Shown here in pieces: positions 1 through 8,927 of a stretch of DNA of 64,000 nt. The position numbers were made by a program, and so were the translations under genes. This stretch comes from Vibrio sp. VB16. Its GTDB lineage: Bacteria > Pseudomonadota > Gammaproteobacteria > Enterobacterales > Vibrionaceae. Under the pieces are notes generated by a model, which searched no databases, was not told the DNA's origin, and saw only the letters and a list, made by a program, of their open reading frames with translations. Each line of letters begins with the position of its first letter. The first letter of the stretch is position 1. Location of the stretch: assembly GCF_015594925.2 (NCBI RefSeq), contig NZ_CP087591.1:930001-994000 (forward strand), in the 5' to 3' direction.

Positions 1-952
1 GTATTAGCTTGTTATCCGTTAGTTGAATCAATGCGGACGCCACGTTTTGTGGTATCTGCTCTAGGGTCATGTAATAACCAAATACCATCGCGCCAATAAT
101 GATGAACATCACACTACTTGTGCCCTGAATGGTCTCTTTCAGAATCATAGGAATATGACGGAATTTTAATTCTCGGTAGATTAATGCACCTATTATAGTG
201 CATAGCAAAACAGCGATAGCACCTGCTTCCGTTGGTGTAAATAGACCAAAACGCATGCCGAGAATGATGCCAAAAGGAATAAATAGAGCAGGGATGGCCT
301 TGGCAAAAAAGTGAAAGCGCTCTTTTGCAGGTGCTGGTACTGAACGAGAGGGTTTATAGCCTCGTTTTTTTGAAATAATGGCGATGGTAAAGATTAATGA
401 CCCGGCCATTAATACCGCTGGCACATAGCCAGCGATGAACATGGAATGGACAGACACGTTTGCTAGCAATGCAAAGATAATCAGATTTATACCCGGTGGA
501 ATAACAGGTGCAATGCTCGAAGACGCCGCCGTTACCGCTGCGGTGAATGGGAGATCATAACCACGTTTGGTCATTTCTGGTGCCAATATCTTTGACTGCA
601 TCGCCGCATCGGCATTTGCAGAGCCTGATATGCCGCCCATCAACGTACTAAGCAGTACGTTCACATGCGCTAACCCACCGACTTTATGTCCTATAAGTGA
701 ATCTGCAAAGGACAGCAAACTTCGGCTGATTCCGGCGTAGTTCATGATTGAGCCAACCATGATAAAAAAGGGTATCGCCAACAAAGGAAAAGAAGAAGCA
801 GAGGATATAAATCGCTGCATCACTAAGCTAACTGGAATGGACGTATTAAGAAAAAGAAAGTAGACCAATGACGAGGCGATTAATGAAAACGCGATGGGTA
901 CATTCAATAAAAATAATACAAACAAGAGGATAATCGGTAAATAAATGTCCAC
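1..952 (-). CDS. dctM: TRAP transporter large permease DctM (partial, C-terminus outside window)
   Basis: This is the membrane subunit that moves substrate across the inner membrane in a TRAP (ion-gradient driven, binding-protein dependent) transporter. About 317 codons are present; the family is about 430 residues, so the C-terminus lies beyond base 1. The visible part is a string of hydrophobic helices with family stretches such as GGISGSANADAA, SSSIAPVIPPG and GLFTPTEAGA. No ATG is available near the start. I chose GTG at 952 because an AGGTGG ribosome site sits just upstream; an in-frame GTG at 961 directly follows the stop of the small permease but has no such site. It is the last gene of a dctP-dctQ-dctM operon. 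Family call is confident; the substrate cannot be read from this subunit. Confidence 0.93.
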   Translation of the reverse strand, partial: MDIYLPIILLFVLFLLNVPIAFSLIASSLVYFLFLNTSIPVSLVMQRFISSASSFPLLAIPFFIMVGSIMNYAGISRSLLSFADSLIGHKVGGLAHVNVLLSTLMGGISGSANADAAMQSKILAPEMTKRGYDLPFTAAVTAASSSIAPVIPPGINLIIFALLANVSVHSMFIAGYVPAVLMAGSLIFTIAIISKKRGYKPSRSVPAPAKERFHFFAKAIPALFIPFGIILGMRFGLFTPTEAGAIAVLLCTIIGALIYRELKFRHIPMILKETIQGTSSVMFIIIGAMVFGYYMTLEQIPQNVASALIQLTDNKLI

Positions 953-961
953 TTCAACCAC

Positions 962-1438
962 CTAGTGTGTATGTGTCGACGAATTTTCATCTGAACTTTT
1001 CAAATCGTCTTTGATAAATTTCAGGGTATGAAATGCCATTAGAGAAAAGCAGACAATAAGTACACCATTAATGGTGAAATAAGACATTCCCATCACAGGT
1101 GTCACTTTGGTCGACAGCATGGTGTAATCAAAACTTAAATAAGCCAAGATTACATTCAGTATTAATAAGAAACAGGCTATTACTAGGCGAAACGGTCGTT
1201 TCGCGCTGTCGGGCAACAAGGTCATTATGACATCGACACCCATGTGTAATTTATGTTTGTAACAAGAACTGATGCCAAAATAGACGGCCCAGATAAAACA
1301 GATAACAGATAGCTCTTCGCTCCAGGGCACAACAAAACCGAAGCCGTAACGTAAGAACACGTTAATGATGACCATTAAAACCGTAATAGAAATGGCAATT
1401 GAAGCTAAGATTTCTTCAATGTTAGTTATAAAACGCAT
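962..1438 (-). CDS. dctQ: TRAP transporter small permease DctQ
   Basis: Small membrane subunit of the TRAP transporter, which pairs with the large permease DctM. The 158-residue product has four hydrophobic segments (roughly residues 10-32, 43-60, 85-105 and 125-143) and the family-typical stretch VVPWSEELSVICFIW after the first helix, with a charged hydrophilic tail ending in histidines. Length and topology fit DctQ. It lies 9 bases before the chosen DctM start and 87 bases after the binding-protein gene, with a 12-bp hairpin in that gap. The order P-Q-M on one strand is the usual TRAP operon. Confidence 0.93.
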   Translation of the reverse strand: MRFITNIEEILASIAISITVLMVIINVFLRYGFGFVVPWSEELSVICFIWAVYFGISSCYKHKLHMGVDVIMTLLPDSAKRPFRLVIACFLLILNVILAYLSFDYTMLSTKVTPVMGMSYFTINGVLIVCFSLMAFHTLKFIKDDLKSSDENSSTHTH

Positions 1439-1470
1439 TTGTACTCCAAGAATCTATCTAAACGAACTAA

Positions 1471-1513
1471 TTACAACGCCTTATTAGGCTTTATCAGTAA
1501 CAAGGCGTTGTAA
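1471..1513 (-). promoter_or_regulatory. Intercistronic hairpin between dctP and dctQ
   Basis: Twelve-base perfect arms (1471-1482 and 1502-1513) with a 19-base loop lie between the binding-protein stop codon and the small-permease start. No T run follows on either strand, so it is not a standard terminator. In binding-protein operons such hairpins commonly stabilise the upstream message so that the binding protein is made in excess; that role is inferred here. Confidence 0.5.
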
Positions 1514-1525
1514 GTCGTTTTTTAA

Positions 1526-2542
1526 CTATTTGCTAGCGCGGATTTTCTCCAGTTCGCCATTAATCGTTGCGTGAATACCTTTGCTCCATGATGGGAACTG
1601 GTTATACACGTCAGCGGTTAGCTTACCGAATTCAGCTGTATCAACTTCGTTGAATGTTACGCCTAAGTCTTGAAGTTTGTTCATGTACTCTTCATCAAGT
1701 TTCACTAATTCGCTGGTATTCGAAATCGCACCAGCTTCTAGCTCTTCCATCACAATTTTTTGTTGTTCAGCCGTTAACTTGTCCCAAACTTTTGGTGAAA
1801 TGTATAGGCCAACAGTACCTAAGAAGTGTTTAGTAAATGACATGTTCTTTGCCACTTCATACATCTTAGTTGAGTACATAGTTAAGATTGAACCTTCAAG
1901 ACCATCGACAACACCTTGCTGAACGCCAGCATAGGTTTCTGGGAATGGTAATGAAGCAGGAGAAGCGCCCATAGATGCGAGTGTACTGATGAACAGTTGA
2001 CTTCCTGGTACACGAATACGCATGCCTTTCATATCAGCAGAAGATTTGATCTCTTTATTTGTGATCATATGACGGAAGCCGAACATGTAGTCTGCGGTTA
2101 GAATTTTTATGCCTTTTTTCTCAACTTGAGCTGATAGGTCAGCAACAAAGTCGGTTTTCATCATGGCAAGATATTCATCGTAAGAGTTGTAAAGCATTGG
2201 GCCGGCAAGCGCTGCAAAATCAGGCACAAAATCGCCAAGGTAGCTTAGATCTTCAACCGCTATCCAATCGGCACCATTCACCACCTGCTCTAGGTTATCT
2301 TTGTATACCGGTAATTGACCACCTGGGAATACTTTAATATTAACGCCACCATCCGTACGTGTACGGATCTTATCCGTCACCTTGATCAGCTCTTTTGTTA
2401 GCAGTTCGTTTTGGGTAAACACCAAGCTCATATTGATGTTCACTGGTTTTTCTGACGCCGCCATTGCGGTTTCACTCCCAATGACGCCATATCCAAACAG
2501 CGTTGCTGCTGTTAATACAGTACCCAGTAGTAGCTTTTTCAT
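1526..2542 (-). CDS. dctP: TRAP transporter periplasmic binding protein DctP
   Basis: Periplasmic solute receptor of the TRAP transporter. The 338-residue product starts with a Sec signal peptide ending near TAMAA (about residues 1-29). The mature part has DctP-family landmarks: MRIRVPGSQ near residue 175, with the arginine that normally contacts a substrate carboxylate or other anion, and ASLPFPETYAGVQQGVVDG near residue 200. Length is normal. It is the first gene of the operon and is divergent from a glycerophosphodiesterase gene. Together with the GlpR-like regulator this makes a glycerophosphoryl or glycerol phosphate compound a reasonable guess for the substrate, but DctP proteins bind many organic acids and this is not proven by sequence. 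Confidence 0.93.
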   Translation of the reverse strand: MKKLLLGTVLTAATLFGYGVIGSETAMAASEKPVNINMSLVFTQNELLTKELIKVTDKIRTRTDGGVNIKVFPGGQLPVYKDNLEQVVNGADWIAVEDLSYLGDFVPDFAALAGPMLYNSYDEYLAMMKTDFVADLSAQVEKKGIKILTADYMFGFRHMITNKEIKSSADMKGMRIRVPGSQLFISTLASMGASPASLPFPETYAGVQQGVVDGLEGSILTMYSTKMYEVAKNMSFTKHFLGTVGLYISPKVWDKLTAEQQKIVMEELEAGAISNTSELVKLDEEYMNKLQDLGVTFNEVDTAEFGKLTADVYNQFPSWSKGIHATINGELEKIRASK

Positions 2543-2664
2543 TATCTTAACCCTCTAGTAGTTAGGTAAAGTGTTCCTGTTTTTACCGCGCTCGTATGTG
2601 AGCTTTTGTTCACGTTTTTTTATGTTCTAATTGTTAGATTACTTACCATATAGTATTCATTATT

Positions 2665-2700
2665 ACATTCATATGAACATTATAATTTTCATATGAATGT
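2665..2700. promoter_or_regulatory. Paired palindromic operator candidate between dctP and the GDPD gene
   Basis: Two copies of the self-complementary decamer TTCATATGAA occur at 2668-2677 and 2688-2697, centred 20 bp (about two helical turns) apart. Extended, they form 13-base perfect inverted arms (2665-2677 and 2688-2700) around a 10-base spacer. The site sits in the divergent intergenic region, so one protein bound here could control both directions. The GlpR-like regulator encoded at 3548-4300 is the obvious candidate; TGAACAT within the site resembles the CGAACAT half of known GlpR operators. Binding is inferred. Confidence 0.5.
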
Positions 2701-2827
2701 TGTGACCACGTTATCAAATTGAAAGCCAATATGTTTTATTCACGCCTTAAGCTTGAATTTATGCCGTGTGTTTGTAGAATTGTCGCCTATGGTCATGTGG
2801 TTTAAAATGAAAGTATAGAAGGTATTT

Positions 2828-3532
2828 ATGATTGTTGGTCATCGTGGTGCAGCGGCTCTGGCTCCAGAAAATACACTCGCTGGAATTACAAAAGCAGCTG
2901 AAGTTGGTATTCATTGGATAGAAATAGATACCCAATTAACCGCTGATAATGTTCCGGTGATATTTCATGATGAAAATTTGGAACGTTGCACTAACGGAAC
3001 AGGAAAACTCGCTTCTTTAACACTTGATGAACTGAAGCAACTTGACGCAGGTAGTTGGTTTGGTAAGTCATTCAGAAACGAAACCATTCCGACATTGGAA
3101 GAGGCGTTACAAACCTGTTTAGATAACGACCTAAATATGAACCTAGAGTTGAAGATTCACCATAACGAGCAGGTGGCACTTTTGGCTGAAAAAGTGGCTG
3201 AAATCATTAAGTTTTTCGGTTTTCCATATGACAGGCTGCTACTATCCAGTTTCTCCTTGAGTGCTTTGGAATTGTGTCAGTCATTATTGCCGGAGATACG
3301 TCGGGGTTATATTACGGAAGAAAAATCCATTGATTATCTGGATAACGTGAGGCCGTTGGATCTTTATAGTGTCCATGTGGACCAAAAAATCCTAACGAGT
3401 GATATGGCGAAATCGATCACAGACGAAGGGTATGTTCTCAATATATGGACACTCAATGATCCGGAAAAAATAACCACGTTTACACAAATGAAGGTAAAGA
3501 ACATTATCACGGATAACCCGGAACTTTTTTAA
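2828..3532 (+). CDS. Cytoplasmic glycerophosphodiester phosphodiesterase (UgpQ-like)
   Basis: Hydrolyses glycerophosphodiesters such as glycerophosphocholine to glycerol 3-phosphate and an alcohol. The 234-residue protein has no signal peptide, so it should act in the cytoplasm like UgpQ rather than periplasmic GlpQ. Catalytic landmarks are present: HRG at residues 5-7, the ENT motif near 15-17, the metal-binding EIDTQLT near 33-39, and HDENLERCT near 48-56. Length matches the short family members. AGAAGG lies just upstream of the ATG. It is followed 15 bases later by a GlpR-like regulator and is divergent from the TRAP operon, which suggests that the transporter supplies its substrate. Confidence 0.9.
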   Translation: MIVGHRGAAALAPENTLAGITKAAEVGIHWIEIDTQLTADNVPVIFHDENLERCTNGTGKLASLTLDELKQLDAGSWFGKSFRNETIPTLEEALQTCLDNDLNMNLELKIHHNEQVALLAEKVAEIIKFFGFPYDRLLLSSFSLSALELCQSLLPEIRRGYITEEKSIDYLDNVRPLDLYSVHVDQKILTSDMAKSITDEGYVLNIWTLNDPEKITTFTQMKVKNIITDNPELF

Positions 3533-3547
3533 CAGGATTGAACCATT

Positions 3548-4300
3548 ATGGAACTGACCTTTCGACAGCAGGAAATAATTGGTTATCTCAAACAACACAG
3601 TGATGTTCAGATCGATGAACTATCAACTATGTTTGCGGTTACCACACAAACAATACGTCGAGATGTCAATTCATTGTGCGAGCAGGGTTTAGCTCGGCGA
3701 GTGCATGGTGGACTTAGCTTGCCTGCAAATCTGACGAACACGACCTACCAGTTTCGCAGGGAAGTGGAATCCGATATCAAAATAGCGATTGGCCAAGAAG
3801 TGGCAAAACAGATCCCTGAAGGCTCTACAGTAATAATGGGTATTGGTACGTCGGTAACCTACGTGGCAGAGTTTTTGACTGGGTTGAAGGCGCTTAGGGT
3901 GATTACCAATAACTTGCAAGTGGCCAGAATCTTTGAAAATAACCCGAACGTTGAAGTGTATCTATGTGGCGGTTTGGTGCGCTGTGATCATCAAGATGTG
4001 GTTGGTCATAGTGTTTTAAGGTTCTTTGGTGATTTTGAAGCCGACATAGGTATCATTGGTTGCGGCTCAATAACGCCAAACCTGTCGGCTATGGAGCATG
4101 AACCCCAAGAAGCAGAGATTTCAAAAGCGATTCTTGCCAATTCCCGACAAAGTTGGTTGCTGGCTGATGCAAGTAAATGGGGTCGCTTTGCTTCGGTAAA
4201 AGTGGCAAACCTTACTTCCTTTTCTCGTATTTATACCAACAAAACCGGTTTACCATCCGATCTTCCGATTTATTCATCGGATGCTTCTGACGGTGTTTAG
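3548..4300 (+). CDS. DeoR/GlpR-family transcriptional repressor
   Basis: DNA-binding repressor. The 250-residue protein has the DeoR-type N-terminal winged helix (RQQEIIGYLKQH through TTQTIRRDVNSL to RRVHGG, about residues 6-57) and a C-terminal DeoR-C sensor domain that binds a sugar or polyol phosphate. The C-terminal stretch around EAEISKAILANSR and LLADASKWGR closely follows E. coli GlpR, whose effector is glycerol 3-phosphate. Because the gene follows a phosphodiesterase that releases glycerol 3-phosphate, the same effector is likely here; that is inference. It probably regulates its own unit and the divergent TRAP operon through the palindromes at 2665-2700. Confidence 0.88.
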   Translation: MELTFRQQEIIGYLKQHSDVQIDELSTMFAVTTQTIRRDVNSLCEQGLARRVHGGLSLPANLTNTTYQFRREVESDIKIAIGQEVAKQIPEGSTVIMGIGTSVTYVAEFLTGLKALRVITNNLQVARIFENNPNVEVYLCGGLVRCDHQDVVGHSVLRFFGDFEADIGIIGCGSITPNLSAMEHEPQEAEISKAILANSRQSWLLADASKWGRFASVKVANLTSFSRIYTNKTGLPSDLPIYSSDASDGV

Positions 4301-4541
4301 TGGCTTTTGATGTTGACCAAAAAGTAGCGGCATAAGCCGTATTATGGAGCAATGATAGCCCAGCCAACCAAGGAAGAAGTAATAAAACCATATAGAATTA
4401 AATGTTGATACTTAGAAGTTGCACAGCACCAATCATAGGATGCTAAGGTACAATAATTTCTGCACTAGATAATTTTCCATTAAAATATCAGTCTCATATG
4501 CCAGTTGTAGTTATTTAAGACAATTATTGTGAGTATCAACA

Positions 4542-5651
4542 ATGAAGAGCTTTACCCCGCTAGATTTGGATAATGAACTTCTACTCGATGTGGTCGATGA
4601 AGTTGATCTTCTTTGTGAAGATAGTGCCAATACGTTGGTCTTGTTGAGTCATGACCCGAAAAATAGAGATCTATTAGATAAACTATTCCGTTCTGTTCAT
4701 ACCATTAAAGGTGATGTCGGCCTTGCGAAGTTCGCTCCTCTTATTCCTCTCTTATCTGCTCTTGAAGATATTCTAGGATTAATGAGAGAAGGAGAAATGC
4801 AGTATGATGGTTTATTATCAGACCTTCTGCTTAGTATTATTGAAGAAGTGAAATCGTTTGTTGATGACATAGCGAATGTCGGTAGCGTTATGTACGACGC
4901 ACAGATGTATATTGCAGCAACTCAAATGATGGCCAAAGTTCAGCCCGATAACATGGGTGACCATGAAAAATTATTGACCAATTCGTTACATATTATTGAG
5001 CCACCGTTTGCCAACAACATTGAGCCTGCACTTTTTTCTCAGGAATTGGATGATCTAAGAATCGACTGGTCAAGTGAAGTCGAACCTGATTTGGTTTTTT
5101 TCCATAGCATAATGAAGCCTGTTGAAGATCGAGTCGATAATTGGGAAGGACGCAGTAGTCGTCAATTAAAATTAGCATTGCTGCTAAATCAGTTCTCAGG
5201 AAAAATTGTCGATGAGCAACAATTAAGGGCGGCGGTTTATCTGCATGACTTAGGTATGTCTATTTTACCTTTGGCATTACTGAGACAAAAAACAGCGCTA
5301 CTTGATTCAGAGATCGCCTGTCTTCGAGGCCACGTACAGCGCAGTGTCAGCTTTCTTTCAGAAATGCCACACTGGACAGAAGCACGACAGTTTATCCTAG
5401 AACATCACGAGCGTGCTGATGGCAAAGGCTATCCGCAAGGACTCAGTAACGGTGATATCTCTCACGGAGGGAAGATTTTAGCCTTGGTGGACGCATTTGA
5501 AGCCATGACACACGCCCGTGCACATCACGTTCATACAAAGCGGCATATATCCCATGCTCTTCAAGAAATTAATAACGCAAGCGGCAGCCAATTTTGTCCT
5601 TACTGGGTAAATATCCTCAACAAAGTAATGGCGTCTATCATGGCCAACTAA
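4542..5651 (+). CDS. HPt domain fused to HD-GYP c-di-GMP phosphodiesterase
   Basis: Signalling protein of 369 residues. The N-terminal part is a histidine phosphotransfer domain: His53 lies in SVHTIKGD, the canonical phospho-acceptor context. A linker of about 100 residues follows, then an HD-GYP domain (about residues 185-350) with HD at 235-236, HHERADGKGYP ending at 298 (GYP intact) and DAFEAMTHAR after it. HD-GYP proteins degrade c-di-GMP. Phosphoryl transfer from a hybrid kinase to the HPt domain could control the phosphodiesterase, but no kinase is encoded nearby. HPt placed directly on HD-GYP is an uncommon arrangement; response-regulator receivers are more usual. A decayed second copy of this gene lies at about 12610-13016. 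Confidence 0.87.
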   Translation: MKSFTPLDLDNELLLDVVDEVDLLCEDSANTLVLLSHDPKNRDLLDKLFRSVHTIKGDVGLAKFAPLIPLLSALEDILGLMREGEMQYDGLLSDLLLSIIEEVKSFVDDIANVGSVMYDAQMYIAATQMMAKVQPDNMGDHEKLLTNSLHIIEPPFANNIEPALFSQELDDLRIDWSSEVEPDLVFFHSIMKPVEDRVDNWEGRSSRQLKLALLLNQFSGKIVDEQQLRAAVYLHDLGMSILPLALLRQKTALLDSEIACLRGHVQRSVSFLSEMPHWTEARQFILEHHERADGKGYPQGLSNGDISHGGKILALVDAFEAMTHARAHHVHTKRHISHALQEINNASGSQFCPYWVNILNKVMASIMAN

Positions 5652-6506
5652 TACTACCTGCTAGTTCAAATTAGGATGCAGAGCTGTGACGGACTACCTT
5701 TACTTTGTGGTGACTTTATTCGGCCATGTTATTTAAATACTTAACTTGCAGCACTTCAATGAGATTGAGCATCCCTCCAAGCAAAGCAGAACGTTAATAT
5801 AGATTTCGTCCATTTACTATGAAGACGCGACAAGTTTCTTTTTTTGACGAGACTGGTGTTCGAGTACGTGAGTTTATAAGAAACATAATAGCGAACTATT
5901 TGAAAAGTAATATCAGATGGAAAGTGGCGACTGGAAAAATTTATATTCATAATGTTAAATTCGATGAGTGCTGAAGGAAGCATACCTCACACCGACTGTC
6001 TGCGACAGAACCGTTATCAAACAGACGGTGTGATATCGACTTGTTGTTGCCTTGGAACTTTAGGCATTAACTCACTCGCCCCGGGGGTTTGTGGGGCGCT
6101 TATTAATAAACACCTAACGATAGCTAATATAGGAATTGAGTTGGTATACATTTTTCTATAGCTTTGCAACAAATGTAACGTAAGAAGAGACTCATAGACT
6201 CAGTTCAAAAAACAATTACTCATGTTGATAATCAAATAGTACACATGATCACCATCAATAAGTGATGCAACGTAAGACGATAAATTAATAACAAATAATC
6301 AATTAGTTGCATTATTTATTTTCTATTGATGGAAATTAAATAATGTCTTTGTTCCTTAAATATTAAGTTAGCAACGTTACCTATTGTAGCTTCGGATTGA
6401 GTTGTTAATAGAGTGCACCCACAGTTTATGTGGTAATTCGCCATTAATGCTTTGCAGACAAAAAGTACAATACGATGCTTTCTTATCTTTATGAGGTATC
6501 TGTTTT
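5652..6506. other. Gene-poor 855-base spacer upstream of the CHAT operon
   Basis: No convincing gene. The first 70 bases after the HD-GYP stop are repeated after the decayed copy near 13000. Two inverted repeats are visible: 5988-5999 with 6021-6032 (12-base arms, one mismatch, 21-base loop) and a GC-rich 6-bp stem at 6077-6082/6093-6098. Neither is followed by a clean T run. The part from 6160 to 6500 is AT-rich and must hold the promoter of the CHAT operon, but I cannot pick a convincing -35/-10 pair. Confidence 0.6.
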
Positions 6507-8864
6507 ATGCGTATCTTAAATTCGTTATGGCTTTTGAGCCTTCTATCTCTATCTGGTTGTTCAGGTATGATGGCTGCTTATAATGGGGCAACGGCTATGC
6601 AGAATGGAACTCAGGCTGAATATATTGAGAGCGTGGGAGGAAAATCTGCATTCGAAAAGTTGAGCGCAATGGAGCTTTCAATGCTTTGCTCAATGTATGC
6701 GACCACAGGAAAAATAAACACCTTTCACGATTGCACAGAAATAGTCATTCGCCGATTTAAAAACGACCCCGATCCTGCGACGCATTTTATAGTAGTTAGC
6801 AGCCATGAAAGTATGGTATTGACCCTTAACGGCTTAGGTCGTTATGAAGATGCAGATGACACTATAGACAGAGGCCTTGCACTACTGGACGAAATGGATT
6901 TACGTGAAGATGACCGGTATGGGCCTTTGATAAAAACAAGCGAGATCCAGCTTTATGCTGTTAAAGCTGTAGTCGCTCACGAGCTAGGAGACACGATAGA
7001 AGAAGAGAAAGCGCTTACCTTTGTTGAAGAATCCATGCCTTGGTTAGACCAACAAAAGAAAAGGTATCGTGAAAAAACGAGTAAGACGTTGTCGCAAGTC
7101 TACCTTGCTCTAGGGGAATATGACCGCGCTGCTTATTTTGCTGGTGAACTCCCCGATGATGAACCGTCAGACTGGGACAATTTTGAAAAAGCAGCTGATG
7201 CAGTGACTACTTTTGGTTTAAGCCTCGTCATTGATGCCTTAGCAGATGATCAAATAAGGCAAGCCGAACAAAAAGCTAAATTGGCCTTTGATATCAGACT
7301 TTATTTTATCGCAAGAGCAGATCTCGAGGGGGAACGCTATGACGATGCACTAGATAACTTCAAAGCACTCGAAGGCTACACATCCATTTCTAAAGACTTC
7401 AACCTACACTGGATGTACTGGTATGATTACGGAAGAACTCATTTAGGCTTGGGAGATACCGAACAAGCGCTTGCTATGCTCGAAAAGTCAATTGATGTGA
7501 TTGAGTCCCAGCGTACCGATTTTCACAGTGAAATGGGGAAAATGGGGTTTGCACAAGGTAAGCAACAGGCCTATGCACTTATGATAATGACTTTGCTCGA
7601 AGTAGGAGCTAATGAAAAAGCATTCGACTATGTTGAGCGTTCCAAGGCTAGGGCTCTTATCGATCTACTCGCAGCGCGCGAGAACTTAGACTTAGGTGCG
7701 GATCAGGAAGCGAACGACTATTTAGCGCAATTACAACAAGTTGAATCACGCATACCGATGAGCATTGAACCAGTCCCGGAAGATGAGACAAGAGGGTTGA
7801 TTCGTGTACCAAAGAGCAAATTAAGAGATAAATACCCAGAGCTTACTTCATTGATAAGCGTCGATACACAATCTAGTGAACAAGTAGGTTTGCTACTCAA
7901 TAAAAATGAAATGTTGGTGGAATACTATCTGGCTGGTGACAATCTGATAGCGTTTGTCATAGAAGATGGAAAATTGAGTGTCTACCCACTCAATGGAAAA
8001 AATCTTTCTGAAAATATTCGTACTTATCGTAGTGCATTGATGAAAACACGTAACGAATGGATAAAACCTTCGAAGGTTCTCTATGTTCAACTTATTCGCC
8101 CATTCGGCAGTAGGGTTAAAAACAAAAGCTTAGTAATTGTTCCCCATGGTCCACTTCATTACCTGCCTTTCTCTTCACTTTACGATGGGCGTACTTTTAT
8201 GGTGGATAAATCTCAAATTCGTCTAATGCCAAGTGCTTCTGCGATGAATTATGTAGGACATGAAGTTCAAGATAACAAGAAGATGATGATTCTAGGAAAC
8301 CCTGAGCTAACCAACCCAGAAGCTAACCTACCTGGTGCAGAAAAAGAAGCGAAGGCTATTGCCGCACTTTGGTCAGACGTTGACATCAGAGTAAAAGATG
8401 AGGCGACAGAAACCGCGTTGAAAAACAATGCTGGAGACTACAGTATGTTCCATTTTGCTAGTCATGGTGTGTTCGACCCTAATAATCCGCTCGAATCCAG
8501 TCTGCTTCTCTCCCCGGATCAACAGAATGATGGTCGACTGACCGTTGCTGAAATCTATGGGATTAGGATTAACGCAGATCTTGTAACTCTGTCTGCTTGT
8601 GACACCGGGCTTGGGGATGTCGTTAATGGTGACGATGTTGTTGGGCTAAACCGTGGGTTCCTCTATGCCGGTGCAGACTCTATTCTCGCTAGCCTCTGGC
8701 CAGTTGAAGATGAACCTACCGCGTATTTCATGCAATCATTTTATGGCTATCTAAAGAATAATGACAAAGTTGATGCGTTACAGTTAGCTCAATTGAAGAC
8801 CCGTAAAAAATATCGTCACCCATCTCGTTGGGCTGCATTTCAGTTAACTGGCGCGTCTAAGTAA
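6507..8864 (+). CDS. Exported TPR-CHAT lipoprotein (caspase-like protease)
   Basis: Predicted protease of 785 residues. The N-terminus is a lipoprotein signal with lipobox LSGC (Cys18), so the protein should be lipid-anchored and face the periplasm or the outer membrane. Residues of about 60-400 are helical and TPR-like (for example YDYGRTHLGLGDTEQALAMLEKSI). The C-terminal part, about 480-783, is a CHAT domain: VIVPHGPLHYLPF, catalytic His653 in HFASHG and catalytic Cys698 in LSACDTG, followed by GLNRGFLYAGADSILASLW. Both catalytic residues are intact, so activity is plausible. Best-studied CHAT proteins are cytoplasmic; an exported one is less usual. It heads a four-gene operon whose other products are also exported. 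No substrate can be named. Confidence 0.9.
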   Translation: MRILNSLWLLSLLSLSGCSGMMAAYNGATAMQNGTQAEYIESVGGKSAFEKLSAMELSMLCSMYATTGKINTFHDCTEIVIRRFKNDPDPATHFIVVSSHESMVLTLNGLGRYEDADDTIDRGLALLDEMDLREDDRYGPLIKTSEIQLYAVKAVVAHELGDTIEEEKALTFVEESMPWLDQQKKRYREKTSKTLSQVYLALGEYDRAAYFAGELPDDEPSDWDNFEKAADAVTTFGLSLVIDALADDQIRQAEQKAKLAFDIRLYFIARADLEGERYDDALDNFKALEGYTSISKDFNLHWMYWYDYGRTHLGLGDTEQALAMLEKSIDVIESQRTDFHSEMGKMGFAQGKQQAYALMIMTLLEVGANEKAFDYVERSKARALIDLLAARENLDLGADQEANDYLAQLQQVESRIPMSIEPVPEDETRGLIRVPKSKLRDKYPELTSLISVDTQSSEQVGLLLNKNEMLVEYYLAGDNLIAFVIEDGKLSVYPLNGKNLSENIRTYRSALMKTRNEWIKPSKVLYVQLIRPFGSRVKNKSLVIVPHGPLHYLPFSSLYDGRTFMVDKSQIRLMPSASAMNYVGHEVQDNKKMMILGNPELTNPEANLPGAEKEAKAIAALWSDVDIRVKDEATETALKNNAGDYSMFHFASHGVFDPNNPLESSLLLSPDQQNDGRLTVAEIYGIRINADLVTLSACDTGLGDVVNGDDVVGLNRGFLYAGADSILASLWPVEDEPTAYFMQSFYGYLKNNDKVDALQLAQLKTRKKYRHPSRWAAFQLTGASK

Positions 8865-8927
8865 AAAGCGTATACAGTGAAAGATCTCTTAATTTTGGAA
8901 CGGCGAGCGCTAAGGGGCATTTTAACA

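Noticed and set aside
5952..6161. 69-codon plus-strand frame between the HD-GYP and CHAT genes
   Set aside because: No ribosome site, no family resemblance, and it runs through two inverted repeats.
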